Shown here piece by piece: positions 1 through 6,413 of a stretch of 7,682 bases of DNA. Under the pieces are notes generated by a model. It ran no database searches and was not told the origin of the DNA. It saw only the letters and a program-made list of their open reading frames with translations. The DNA lies in the NCBI GenBank assembly GCA_002778965.1, contig PEXX01000004.1:1-7682 (forward strand), given 5' to 3'. Within the stretch, counting starts at the first letter, position 1, and each line of letters starts with the position of its first letter. A program made the translations under genes and the position numbers. The stretch is from Candidatus Kuenenbacteria bacterium CG08_land_8_20_14_0_20_37_23 (GTDB taxonomy: Bacteria > Patescibacteriota > Patescibacteriia > UBA2196 > GWA2-42-15).

Positions 1-1
1 C

Positions 2-79
2 ATTATTGGTTTGTTTAGTTCAGTCACTTATATCTTACCCAAATATCAGAAGAAATCAAGACTTGATAAATATGAATAA
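2..79 (+). CDS. possible C-terminal end of an upstream protein (partial)
   Basis: Reading from base 2, 25 sense codons run from the window edge to a TAA at 77-79. They encode a hydrophobic stretch (IIGLFSSVTYIL) followed by a basic, charged tail (PKYQKKSRLDKYE). That pattern fits the last membrane segment and cytoplasmic tail of a membrane protein, but the piece is too short to assign a family. A second open frame from base 3 ends at a TGA at 108-110 and has a less protein-like composition, so I prefer this one. With the start outside the window, chance openness cannot be excluded. Confidence 0.28.
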   Translation: MIGLFSSVTYILPKYQKKSRLDKYE

Positions 80-89
80 ACAGGATAAT
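63..89 (+). promoter_or_regulatory. weak promoter candidate upstream of the structured region
   Basis: TTGATA at 63-68 is one mismatch from the -35 consensus. GATAAT at 84-89 is one mismatch from the -10 consensus. The 15-base spacer is shorter than optimal. If used, transcription would start near 96, just before the paired region at 117-272, so it could drive that element and perhaps the tRNA. The site overlaps the possible end of the upstream reading frame and lies in AT-rich DNA where such matches are common. Confidence 0.22.
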
Positions 90-116
90 ATTAAAATAAT
101 TGAAGCATGATTCTCG

Positions 117-272
117 CCTTTGCCATTTCAACGTAAGCTAGAAGGAATCCATTAAACAAGAATAATCTACTGTCCATCCCGTTCTTCAGCTTTAAGGGAT
201 TTTTCGGTAGCTTTACTTTTTCCTGCCTGCATTGCTACGCAAAGCGTTACAGACTGGCGAAATGACAAAAGG
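117..272. repeat. nested imperfect inverted repeat; possible structured RNA or palindromic element
   Basis: This is the main content of the gene-free stretch 80-350. The long inner hairpin pairs 133-162 with 182-216 in six consecutive helices (133-136/213-216, 137-140/208-211, 141-143/203-205, 146-150/197-201, 152-156/191-195, 158-162/182-186), giving 26 Watson-Crick pairs with small bulges and a loop at 163-181. An outer helix pairs 124-129 with 259-264 and extends weakly to 117-122/266-272. Between the two lies a weaker third arm, 225-258 (GCC 225-227 with GGC 256-258, and ACGC 237-240 with GCGT 244-247). Together they can be drawn as a three-way junction. No credible ORF crosses it. It matches no RNA family I recognise (not tmRNA, SRP RNA, RNase P RNA or 6S as far as I can see). 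It could be a noncoding RNA or the decayed remnant of a palindromic mobile element. Strand is unknown. Confidence 0.5.
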
Positions 273-308
273 GCCATTATTCAGCTGGAGACTATCTTAG
301 TTTAAGTA

Positions 309-326
309 CGCCGAAAGTGCAGGGCG
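309..326 (+). other. small GC-rich hairpin before the tRNA
   Basis: CGCC (309-312) pairs with GGCG (323-326) around a 10-base loop. No T-run follows, so it is not a canonical terminator. It sits in the otherwise featureless segment 273-350 between the inverted-repeat element and the tRNA. It could be a processing or leader structure for the tRNA transcript, or chance. I see no convincing -35/-10 pair for the tRNA in this segment; TATATG and TATGCT around 339-346 are the nearest -10-like strings. Confidence 0.2.
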
Positions 327-350
327 AGCTGGCAAATTTATATGCTTTGT

Positions 351-435
351 GCTGGAGTGGCGGAACTGGTATACGCGCATGCTTTAGGAGCATGTGGGGC
401 AACCCTTGGGAGTTCGAGTCTCCCCTCCAGCACCA
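351..435 (+). tRNA. tRNA-Leu (anticodon UAG), CCA encoded
   Basis: The full cloverleaf can be drawn. Acceptor GCTGGAG (351-357) pairs with CTCCAGC (425-431); the discriminator is A432 and CCA is genomically encoded at 433-435. The D stem is GCG (360-362) with CGC (374-376), and the D loop carries GG at 368-369. The anticodon stem CATGC (378-382) pairs with GCATG (390-394), with loop TTTAGGA and anticodon TAG at 385-387, which reads CUA/CUN leucine codons. The long variable arm (395-407) makes it a class II tRNA, as expected for leucine. The T stem GGGAG (408-412) pairs with CTCCC (420-424) around TTCGAGT. There is no intron. Leu identity is supported by anticodon, long variable arm and discriminator A. 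Confidence 0.97.
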
Positions 436-439
436 AAAC

Positions 440-459
440 CGGCTAACGCCGATCTTTTT
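440..459 (+). terminator. probable intrinsic terminator of the tRNA transcript
   Basis: CGGC (440-443) pairs with GCCG (448-451) around a TAAC tetraloop, followed after ATC by a run of five T (455-459). An upstream A-run (435-438) could extend pairing with the T-run. The stem is only four pairs, so termination may be partial, but the position directly after the tRNA and before the next promoter fits. Confidence 0.5.
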
Positions 460-475
460 ATGTTTCTAATTTTTT

Positions 476-484
476 TGTTATAAT
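476..484 (+). promoter_or_regulatory. extended -10 promoter for the oxidoreductase operon
   Basis: TG at 476-477 followed by one base and a perfect TATAAT (479-484) forms an extended -10 element (TGTTATAAT). No -35 box is recognisable at the usual distance, which extended -10 promoters tolerate. Transcription would start near 490-492, only about 12-14 bases before the ATG at 504. The mRNA would then be almost leaderless and could not hold a standard ribosome binding site. Confidence 0.55.
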
Positions 485-503
485 ATAATAAGAAAATAAA
501 TCT

Positions 504-2285
504 ATGGGAAATAAACATGAAATTGCCATAAAAATAGGTGGTGAGGCAGGTTTTGGAATAAAAACAGCTGGGTTGTCTTTGGCCAGAACTTTATTTAATA
601 AAGGTTTTGGAGTTTTTGGTTATAGCGAATATCCGTCTTTAATTCGCGGCGGACACAATACATACCAGATAAACGTGGCCAACAGAAAGATAATGTCCGC
701 GACAGTTAATATAGATATTCTGGTGGCTTTAAATCAAGAAACAATTGAATTGCACGCCGCTGAACTGGGCAAAAACAGCGTAATTATTCATGACGGCTTG
801 AAGACCAAGAGTGATGTTAAAAATATTGACATACCGCTAATGGAACTGGCGAGCAAGACCGGCAATGAACTGGCGCGCAACACGGTCTCTCTTGGCGCGG
901 TGGCATATTTAATTGGTTTTGAAGAGAGCGCTATGAATGAGGAGCTAACCGAAAAATTCGGAACAAAAGGCAAAAAAGTTTTAAATATGAATAAAGAAGC
1001 GGTAAGGCTTGGTTATAATTTTATAAAAAATAATTACTCGTCACTTATTAGTCATTATTCATTACTTAGCGGAAAAACAAAGATCTCCGGAGATAAAAAA
1101 GTAGAAGAATATAAAGAAGCGAGCGCTAATACCCATCTGATGACTGCCAACGAGGCTGTGGCAGATGGAATGATTCAAGCCGGTTGTAAGCTTTACTCTG
1201 CTTATCCGATGACGCCAGCAACATCTATTATGCATATTTTGGCGGCCAAACAAAGAGAATATAATTTAGTTGTTCACCAGGCGGAAGATGAAATATCCGC
1301 GATTGGCGTAGCGCTTGGCGCGGCAACGACAGGAGTGCGATCAGCCACTGGAACATCAGGCGGAGGGTTCGCTTTAATGACGGAGAATCTTGGATTGGCG
1401 GCTATGACGGAAACGCCAGTTGTGATCATAAATTCACAAAGGCCAGCGCCAGCCACCGGCTTGCCGACATGGACTGAACAAGGTGATTTGCAATTTATGA
1501 TTCGGGCCGCGCACGGTGAATTTCCGCGTATCGTGATTGCTCCGGGAGATGCCCAAGAGGCATATTATATGGTCCAGGATGGATTTAATTTGGCGGAAAA
1601 ATTTCAAGTACCTGTGATATTTCTAATGGACAAAATAATTTCAGAATCTGATTTTAGTCTGTACGATATTGAAACAAATAAAATTCAAATAAAACGCAAG
1701 GGCTTTATTGATGATAATGAGCTGGAGAGAATTGAAAATTACAAAAGATATGAATTGACAAGCACTGGAATTTCACGTCGAGCCGTGCCGTGCCAAGTTA
1801 ATGGGACGCATATTATCAACTCGGATGAGCATGATGAGTATGGATTTTCAACAGAAAGATCTGAAATGAGAACTAAAATGGTGGACAAAAGATTTAAGAA
1901 GGTAAAATTGATGGAGACTGAAATACCGGAACCGATTATGTATGGTGATGTTAACGCGGATTTGACGATAGTTGGCTGGGGGTCGGTGAAGGGTGCGGTG
2001 ATAGATGCGATTGAAGAATATAAAAATATAAAAATACGAGAATATAAAAAAAAGTCTGTCAACTTCTTGCATATTGTGTATCTTTGGCCGTTTCAAAGTA
2101 AAAGAGTAAAAGCTGTTTTGTCGGGCGCCAGAAATATTTTACTCGTTGAGAATAACAAAACGGGCCAGCTTGGAGAATTAATAAGACAAGAAACCGGCAT
2201 TGAAATAAAAAATAAATTTTTAAAATATGATGGTCGGCCATTTTTTAGGGAAGAAATTATAAATAAGATAGAGGCATTCAAATAA
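504..2285 (+). CDS. korA: 2-oxoacid:ferredoxin oxidoreductase, alpha subunit with fused N-terminal gamma domain (KorA-type)
   Basis: This is the larger subunit of a 2-oxoacid:ferredoxin oxidoreductase (OFOR), a cytoplasmic enzyme that decarboxylates a 2-oxoacid, forms acyl-CoA and passes electrons to ferredoxin. The gamma domain is at about residues 8-175 (GGEAGFGIKTAG and SEYPSLIRGGHN are typical). The pyrimidine-binding alpha domain is at about 213-385, with YPMTPATS (234-241), EDEISAIGVALGAA near 261-274, TGTSGGGF (282-289) and SQRPAPATGLPTWTEQGDL (311-329). The C-terminal OFOR domain is at about 480-570 (GWGSVKG, YLWPF). Length 593 residues is normal for the fused gamma-alpha form. ATG 504 is the only usable start; an in-frame TAA lies at 489-491. 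It has no Shine-Dalgarno sequence and a very short predicted leader. The beta subunit starts 24 bases downstream. The interdomain linker contains a heptamer repeat (1040-1067), and residues 504-517 hold an A-rich duplication. Substrate is inferred: 2-oxoglutarate-type is the nearest resemblance, but pyruvate or branched-chain oxoacids cannot be excluded. Confidence 0.93.
   Translation: MGNKHEIAIKIGGEAGFGIKTAGLSLARTLFNKGFGVFGYSEYPSLIRGGHNTYQINVANRKIMSATVNIDILVALNQETIELHAAELGKNSVIIHDGLKTKSDVKNIDIPLMELASKTGNELARNTVSLGAVAYLIGFEESAMNEELTEKFGTKGKKVLNMNKEAVRLGYNFIKNNYSSLISHYSLLSGKTKISGDKKVEEYKEASANTHLMTANEAVADGMIQAGCKLYSAYPMTPATSIMHILAAKQREYNLVVHQAEDEISAIGVALGAATTGVRSATGTSGGGFALMTENLGLAAMTETPVVIINSQRPAPATGLPTWTEQGDLQFMIRAAHGEFPRIVIAPGDAQEAYYMVQDGFNLAEKFQVPVIFLMDKIISESDFSLYDIETNKIQIKRKGFIDDNELERIENYKRYELTSTGISRRAVPCQVNGTHIINSDEHDEYGFSTERSEMRTKMVDKRFKKVKLMETEIPEPIMYGDVNADLTIVGWGSVKGAVIDAIEEYKNIKIREYKKKSVNFLHIVYLWPFQSKRVKAVLSGARNILLVENNKTGQLGELIRQETGIEIKNKFLKYDGRPFFREEIINKIEAFK
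1040..1067 (+). repeat. four imperfect 7-base units inside the oxidoreductase alpha gene
   Basis: Consecutive units GTCACTT, ATTAGTC, ATTATTC and ATTACTT fill 1040-1067. They encode residues 179-189 or so (SSLISHYSLLS), exactly in the linker between the gamma domain and the pyrimidine-binding domain. The serine/leucine/isoleucine/tyrosine composition differs from the lysine/glutamate-rich linker on either side, suggesting a short AT-rich repeat expanded or inserted in frame. Confidence 0.5.
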
Positions 2286-2309
2286 TCGGCGCTTAATGAT
2301 TTTTTAATT

Positions 2310-3161
2310 ATGGACACTCCAAACCAAAAATTCAATACAGCAGTGTCTCCGACATGGTGTCCTGGCTGCGGAAATTATGGCATTTGGCAAGCACTGAAAA
2401 CGGCCTTGTTTGAACTCAGACTTGAGACACACCAAGTTTTTATAAGTTATGACATCGGTTGTTTTGGCAATGGGTGTAATTTCACGAAAACGTATGCTTT
2501 CCATTCTTTGCATGGCCGGGCCTTGCCGCCAGCCGCTGGAGCAAAATTGGGAAATAAGAATCTCACCGTTTTGGCGCTTAGCGGCGACGGCGGAGCCTAT
2601 GGCGAAGGAATTCAGCACTTGATTCATAGCGCAAGATATAATATAGACGTGGCATATTTAGTTGCCAATAATCAGAGATTCAGTCTGACAGCCGGCCAAG
2701 CTTCGCCAACAACGCGCGCAAACGCTAAAACTCCGACAACTCCATTTGGCGAAATTAAACAGCCGATTAACTCGCTATTATTGTCATTAATGTCGGGAAC
2801 AACTTTTTTAGCGCGCGGATTTGCAGGCGACCAAAAACACTTGGCAGAAATAATTAAACAAGCGATTGAACATAAGGGTTTTGCTCATATTGATATACTT
2901 CAGCCATGCGTAACATTTAATAAAGAGAATAGCTATGAGTGGTATAAAAACGTAATTTATAAATTAGAAGAGCATAAATATAATCCTTCTGACAGAAAAA
3001 AGGCCATAGAGAAAACGCAAGAGTTTGAGCTTGAAAACAAGATGCCAATTGGTGTAATATATAAGGAAGACAGGAAGACGTATGAGGAACAAATACCGCA
3101 GTTGGAAGAAGAGTCCTTATGTTATCAAAAGTTAGATAAAATAAATTCTCTACAAAAATAA
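2310..3161 (+). CDS. korB: 2-oxoacid:ferredoxin oxidoreductase, beta subunit (KorB-type)
   Basis: This is the thiamine-diphosphate-binding beta subunit that completes the heterodimer with the preceding gene. WCPGCGNYGI near the N-terminus gives Cys17 and Cys20; Cys51 (YDIGCFG) and Cys200 (LQPCVTFN) sit where two-subunit OFORs place the remaining ligands of the single [4Fe-4S] cluster. The ThDP/Mg motif is GDGG (92-95) with the paired asparagines N120-N121. TAGQASPTT (127-135) is the usual conserved loop. The segment after Cys200 (NKENSYEWYK) is typical of KorB. Length 283 residues is normal. Its GDGGAYGEG differs from the more common GDGDALAIG of well-studied KorB proteins. The start is ATG 2310; the upstream 12 bases are T-rich (GATTTTTTAATT) with no Shine-Dalgarno motif. 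No separate delta (ferredoxin-like) subunit follows, so external ferredoxin must be the acceptor. Substrate is not settled by sequence. Confidence 0.93.
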   Translation: MDTPNQKFNTAVSPTWCPGCGNYGIWQALKTALFELRLETHQVFISYDIGCFGNGCNFTKTYAFHSLHGRALPPAAGAKLGNKNLTVLALSGDGGAYGEGIQHLIHSARYNIDVAYLVANNQRFSLTAGQASPTTRANAKTPTTPFGEIKQPINSLLLSLMSGTTFLARGFAGDQKHLAEIIKQAIEHKGFAHIDILQPCVTFNKENSYEWYKNVIYKLEEHKYNPSDRKKAIEKTQEFELENKMPIGVIYKEDRKTYEEQIPQLEEESLCYQKLDKINSLQK

Positions 3162-3170
3162 TGTAAAAAT

Positions 3171-4106
3171 ATGATTTCAATAAAAAATTTGAACAAATCT
3201 TTTGGCGATAACAAGGTGCTGGATAATATTTCTTGCGAAATTAAAAATGGCGAGATTATTGGCATGCTCGGTCCAAATGGAGCGGGTAAAACAACGACTT
3301 TGCGTATTTTGATCGGCTTTTTGTCTGCCGATGAAGGTGAAATAAAAATTAATGGCAAAAACATTGATAACCCGGAAGAAGCTCTTCACATTAAAAAAAT
3401 AATTGGCTACTTGCCGGAAAACAATCCGCTTTATCCCGAAATGCTCGTAGAAGAATATTTGAAAATGATGGCAGAATTGAAACAAATTCCAAAAGAAAAA
3501 CAAGAAATGGAAATAAAAAAATCGACAGCCAAAACTGGAATCAGTGAAGTTTATTACAAACAAATTTCTGATTTGTCAAAGGGATTTAAACAAAGAGTCG
3601 GTTTAGCCGCGGCAATTATTGGTAATCCGGAAATTCTGATACTTGATGAACCAACGGAAGGCCTTGATCCAAATCAACGGATAGATATTAGAAATTTGAT
3701 TAAAAATCTTGGAGCCGACAAAACAGTAATTATCTCATCGCATGTTTTGACCGAAGTTGAAAATACATGCGAAAGAATAATTATTTTAAATAAAGGAAAA
3801 ATCGCGGCCGATGGCAAGACCAGGGAGATAATTGACGGAACGCGCGGAAAGAAAACATTGGTGTTGGAAATAGAAGGTGAGGGAATTGAGAGCGGGCTTG
3901 GAAAATTGGTTGATAGTAAAAATATAAAGATGCTAGAGTATAAAAATAATAAATTCAGGGGCAGCGTGCAAATTGAAAATAACAACGAACTGAGACCACA
4001 AATTTTTAATTTGGCCAAAGATAATAATTGGGTAATTTGGGAAATGCATCAGAAAGAAATTAGCCTTGAAGATGTATTCAGGGAATTGACAAAAATCAAT
4101 AAATGA
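3171..4106 (+). CDS. ABC transporter ATP-binding protein, GldA-like
   Basis: This cytoplasmic ATPase should energise the membrane protein encoded next. Motifs in order: Walker A GPNGAGKTT (34-42); a Q-loop region GYLPENNPLY (79-88), where the usual Gln is replaced by Pro-Glu as in GldA-type and related ABC-2 ATPases; signature LSKGFKQRV (135-143), a LSKGF variant of LSGGQ; Walker B ILILDEP (155-161); D-loop EGLDPNQ (163-169); and switch His191. After about residue 222 comes a C-terminal extension of roughly 90 residues, common in ABC-2 exporters. Length 311 matches the GldA family (about 300). The gene starts 9 bases after the beta-subunit stop with no ribosome binding site, so it is probably cotranscribed with it. 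It ends in TGA followed directly by in-frame TAA. In Bacteroidota, GldA works with GldF and GldG in gliding; here the transported or assembled material is unknown, and gliding should not be assumed. Confidence 0.9.
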   Translation: MISIKNLNKSFGDNKVLDNISCEIKNGEIIGMLGPNGAGKTTTLRILIGFLSADEGEIKINGKNIDNPEEALHIKKIIGYLPENNPLYPEMLVEEYLKMMAELKQIPKEKQEMEIKKSTAKTGISEVYYKQISDLSKGFKQRVGLAAAIIGNPEILILDEPTEGLDPNQRIDIRNLIKNLGADKTVIISSHVLTEVENTCERIIILNKGKIAADGKTREIIDGTRGKKTLVLEIEGEGIESGLGKLVDSKNIKMLEYKNNKFRGSVQIENNNELRPQIFNLAKDNNWVIWEMHQKEISLEDVFRELTKINK

Positions 4107-4113
4107 TAATCAG

Positions 4114-4135
4114 CCAATAATAAACCAATAATAAA
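4114..4135 (+). repeat. perfect tandem 11-base repeat between the ATPase and permease genes
   Basis: CCAATAATAAA occurs twice back to back (4114-4124 and 4125-4135) in the 44-base spacer. It has no dyad symmetry. It could be replication slippage, or an A-rich leader segment helping translation of the next gene, which lacks a Shine-Dalgarno sequence. Confidence 0.7.
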
Positions 4136-4150
4136 CAAAGAACATATTTT

Positions 4151-6400
4151 ATGTCAAATATTTATATTATACTCAAAAAAGAACTGCGCGCGTACTTTTA
4201 CCAGCCAACTGCATATATATTGCTCGTTGTATTTTTGGTCATCTCATATTTTTTCTATTTTAGGCCCGTATTAATTACAGGAGAAACGAGCCTTAGGCCG
4301 TTATTTAGTATCTTGCCATGGATAATGATGTTTTTCGTGCCGGCTATTTGTATGAGTTTAATAGCCAAAGAAAAAGATAACGGCACTTTTGAAACATTAT
4401 CCACGCAACCAGTGAGCATGTTGCAAATTATAATCGGCAAAGCCCTTGGGGCCTTTGTTTTTGTTATGATCGCCGTGCTGATTACATTGACAATTCCAAC
4501 AACTCTCTCAAGATTTGGTGATTTTGATTGGGGGATAATTTTCAGCCAATATCTAGGGACAGCTTTTTTGCTGGCCAGTTTTGTAGCCATCGGCACATGG
4601 GCATCCTCCGTCACAAAAAATCAGGTTGTAGCATTCATCCTTGGCATTGGCATAAATTTTGCTCTTATTCTTGCCGGTTTTGAAATGGTGACTTTATCTC
4701 TATCATATCCATTTGATGTGATTTTTAAAAGAATAAGTATTCTTGATCATTTTTATAATGTAACACGCGGAGTAATTGATATACGCGATATTGTATATTT
4801 TTTGGTATTAATTTTAATTTTTGGGTTTTTGACATATTTGACGCTGCTAAAAATCAAGGGCGGAAAGACACAAAAAAATTATAGAAAATTATCAAGTATA
4901 ATTGTTGTAATCGTAATTGCTGGGCTTATTGTAAATTTGAGTGGCAACTATATTAATGGCAGAATTGATCTGACCAAGGGCCAAATTTATACATTATCTG
5001 AAGCGACAAAAAATATACTAGGGGATTTGGAAAGTTCAATTGATATCCATTTCGTAGTTTCAAAAGAAATACCGGCGCAATTGGAAGCCAGCGTCCAAGA
5101 TGTTAATGATATGCTGAAGGATTACGTAAAAGAGGGTAAAGGTAAAATAAATTTATATACATACTATCCCGATAAAGAGGAAAGCGCCGCGGCAAGAGCT
5201 GAAGAACTAGGTATTCCAGCTATACAATTTAATGTGATAGCCAAGGACGAATTTTCAACCAAAAAAGGCTATTTTGGATTGGTAGTAGAGACCGGCGTCG
5301 GAGAGAATAAAAAAACAGAATCAATTCCTTTCATTGAACAAACCAACACACTTGAATATCAGCTGACAAGCTTTATATGGAATATGGTTAATGATGAAAA
5401 GAAAAAAATCGGTTGGCTGGCTGGGCATGGAGAAAAAGATTTAATTCAGGAAATGGGATATTTAAACAGTCAACTGGCAAAACAGTATGCGTTAGCTGAT
5501 ATTAATTTAACCAAAAGAGATGATAATGGCGATGAAATTGGATACAATGATATTCCTGAAGGTGTAACTGTTTTAGTAATAGCCGGGCCGAAAAAAAATT
5601 TGAGTGAAGCAGAAATGGGAAAAATAAACGCCTACTTGTTAAATGGCGGGAGCGCCATGGTTCTAGGGGAAACCATTGAAATAAATCCGCAATATATGAT
5701 GGCCACAACATCAGAGGGCACCATCAATCTCTTGCTGAATGAGTGGGGAGTTAATATCAATGATGATATAGTTTATGATCTTGGTTCGCATGAAAGCGTA
5801 AGCTTCCGTGACAGTGCGGTAAACTATATTTTACCGTATCCTTTTTGGGTGAAAGCAATAGCTACGGCTGGAAATAATTTTTTGGGTAATATAAAATCCT
5901 TGCTTCTGCCATGGTCTTCTTCAATCAGCGTTATGGAGAACAAATTAAAAGAGAATACACAGATAACGCCTCTTTTTACCACGACCGAATTTGGCGGATC
6001 GCAAAAAGATATTTTTGATCTCAATCCGCAACAAAATTGGCCAAAAAATAATTTAGGATACAAAAATATGGCCATCGCAATTCAGAATTTTTTTGATAAT
6101 AAGACATCAAGACTCATAGTCGCGGGCAGTGTGAATTTTGCAGTTGATGATTTTGTGCAAAACTCATCTGGCAATGCCGTCTTTATGTTGAACGCTATTG
6201 AGTGGTTGGCGCAGGATGATATTTTGTCCTCTATTAGGACTAAGAATTTATCAAGCGCGCCTCTTTTATTTAAAACGGAAGAAGAGAAAAACTCTGTGAA
6301 GTATTTTAATATTGTCGGTGTGCCAATGATAATCATTTTGGCGGGAGCAGTGGTGATGTTGAAGAGGAAGAAAAAGATGAATAGAAAATTGTTGAATTAG
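4151..6400 (+). CDS. fused ABC-2 permease (GldF-like) and GldG-like auxiliary protein
   Basis: This is the membrane partner of the preceding ATPase. Residues 1-240 form an ABC-2 permease: hydrophobic segments lie near 19-38, 50-71, 97-118, 133-152, 160-180 and 213-234, and KEKDNGTFETLSTQPVS (73-89) is the hallmark ABC-2 loop. A seventh segment (247-266) leads into a GldG/ABC_transp_aux-type domain: RIDLTKGQIYTLSEATKNIL (271-290) at its start, GWLAGHGEKD (421-430), LVIAGPKKNLSEAE (475-488), INAYLLNGGSAMVLGE (492-507) and GNAVFMLNAIEWLA (674-687). A last hydrophobic helix (719-736) and basic tail RKKKKMNRK anchor the C-terminus, placing residues 267-718 outside the cytoplasm. In Flavobacterium GldF and GldG are separate; single-chain fusions are known in other bacteria. 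Start ATG 4151 leaves a 44-base spacer after the ATPase; no ribosome binding site is visible. The cargo is unknown. Confidence 0.9.
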   Translation: MSNIYIILKKELRAYFYQPTAYILLVVFLVISYFFYFRPVLITGETSLRPLFSILPWIMMFFVPAICMSLIAKEKDNGTFETLSTQPVSMLQIIIGKALGAFVFVMIAVLITLTIPTTLSRFGDFDWGIIFSQYLGTAFLLASFVAIGTWASSVTKNQVVAFILGIGINFALILAGFEMVTLSLSYPFDVIFKRISILDHFYNVTRGVIDIRDIVYFLVLILIFGFLTYLTLLKIKGGKTQKNYRKLSSIIVVIVIAGLIVNLSGNYINGRIDLTKGQIYTLSEATKNILGDLESSIDIHFVVSKEIPAQLEASVQDVNDMLKDYVKEGKGKINLYTYYPDKEESAAARAEELGIPAIQFNVIAKDEFSTKKGYFGLVVETGVGENKKTESIPFIEQTNTLEYQLTSFIWNMVNDEKKKIGWLAGHGEKDLIQEMGYLNSQLAKQYALADINLTKRDDNGDEIGYNDIPEGVTVLVIAGPKKNLSEAEMGKINAYLLNGGSAMVLGETIEINPQYMMATTSEGTINLLLNEWGVNINDDIVYDLGSHESVSFRDSAVNYILPYPFWVKAIATAGNNFLGNIKSLLLPWSSSISVMENKLKENTQITPLFTTTEFGGSQKDIFDLNPQQNWPKNNLGYKNMAIAIQNFFDNKTSRLIVAGSVNFAVDDFVQNSSGNAVFMLNAIEWLAQDDILSSIRTKNLSSAPLLFKTEEEKNSVKYFNIVGVPMIIILAGAVVMLKRKKKMNRKLLN

Positions 6401-6413
6401 CAAATTAACAATT
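6387..6413 (+). other. AT-only hairpin spanning the stop codon of the permease/GldG gene
   Basis: AATTGTT (6387-6393) pairs with AACAATT (6407-6413) and AATT (6395-6398) pairs with AATT (6403-6406), leaving G6394 bulged and a loop AGCA. That gives 11 pairs, almost all A-T. The TAG stop (6398-6400) lies at the loop. Downstream is an A-run then GTTTTT, not an immediate T-run, so it is at best a weak terminator. It may instead slow 3' exonucleases, or simply be a repeat-derived palindrome. Confidence 0.45.

Noticed and set aside
3..110. Open frame from the window edge ending in TGA at 108-110
   Set aside because: It overlaps the frame ending at 77-79, and its composition is less protein-like. 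Both are too short to decide firmly, so only the better one is listed.
168..233. Short minus-strand reading frame (MQAGKSKATEKSLKAEERDGQ)
   Set aside because: Only 21 codons with no ribosome binding site, and it lies within the inverted-repeat arms; most likely chance.
1739..2335. Overlapping minus-strand open frames opposite the oxidoreductase genes
   Set aside because: They lie antisense to strongly conserved coding sequence, have unlikely compositions and no recognisable motifs.
4086..4110. Perfect TTGACA (4086-4091) with GATAAT (4105-4110) as a promoter for the permease gene
   Set aside because: The spacer is 13 bases, too short for a normal sigma-70 type promoter, and the -35 lies inside the ATPase coding sequence.
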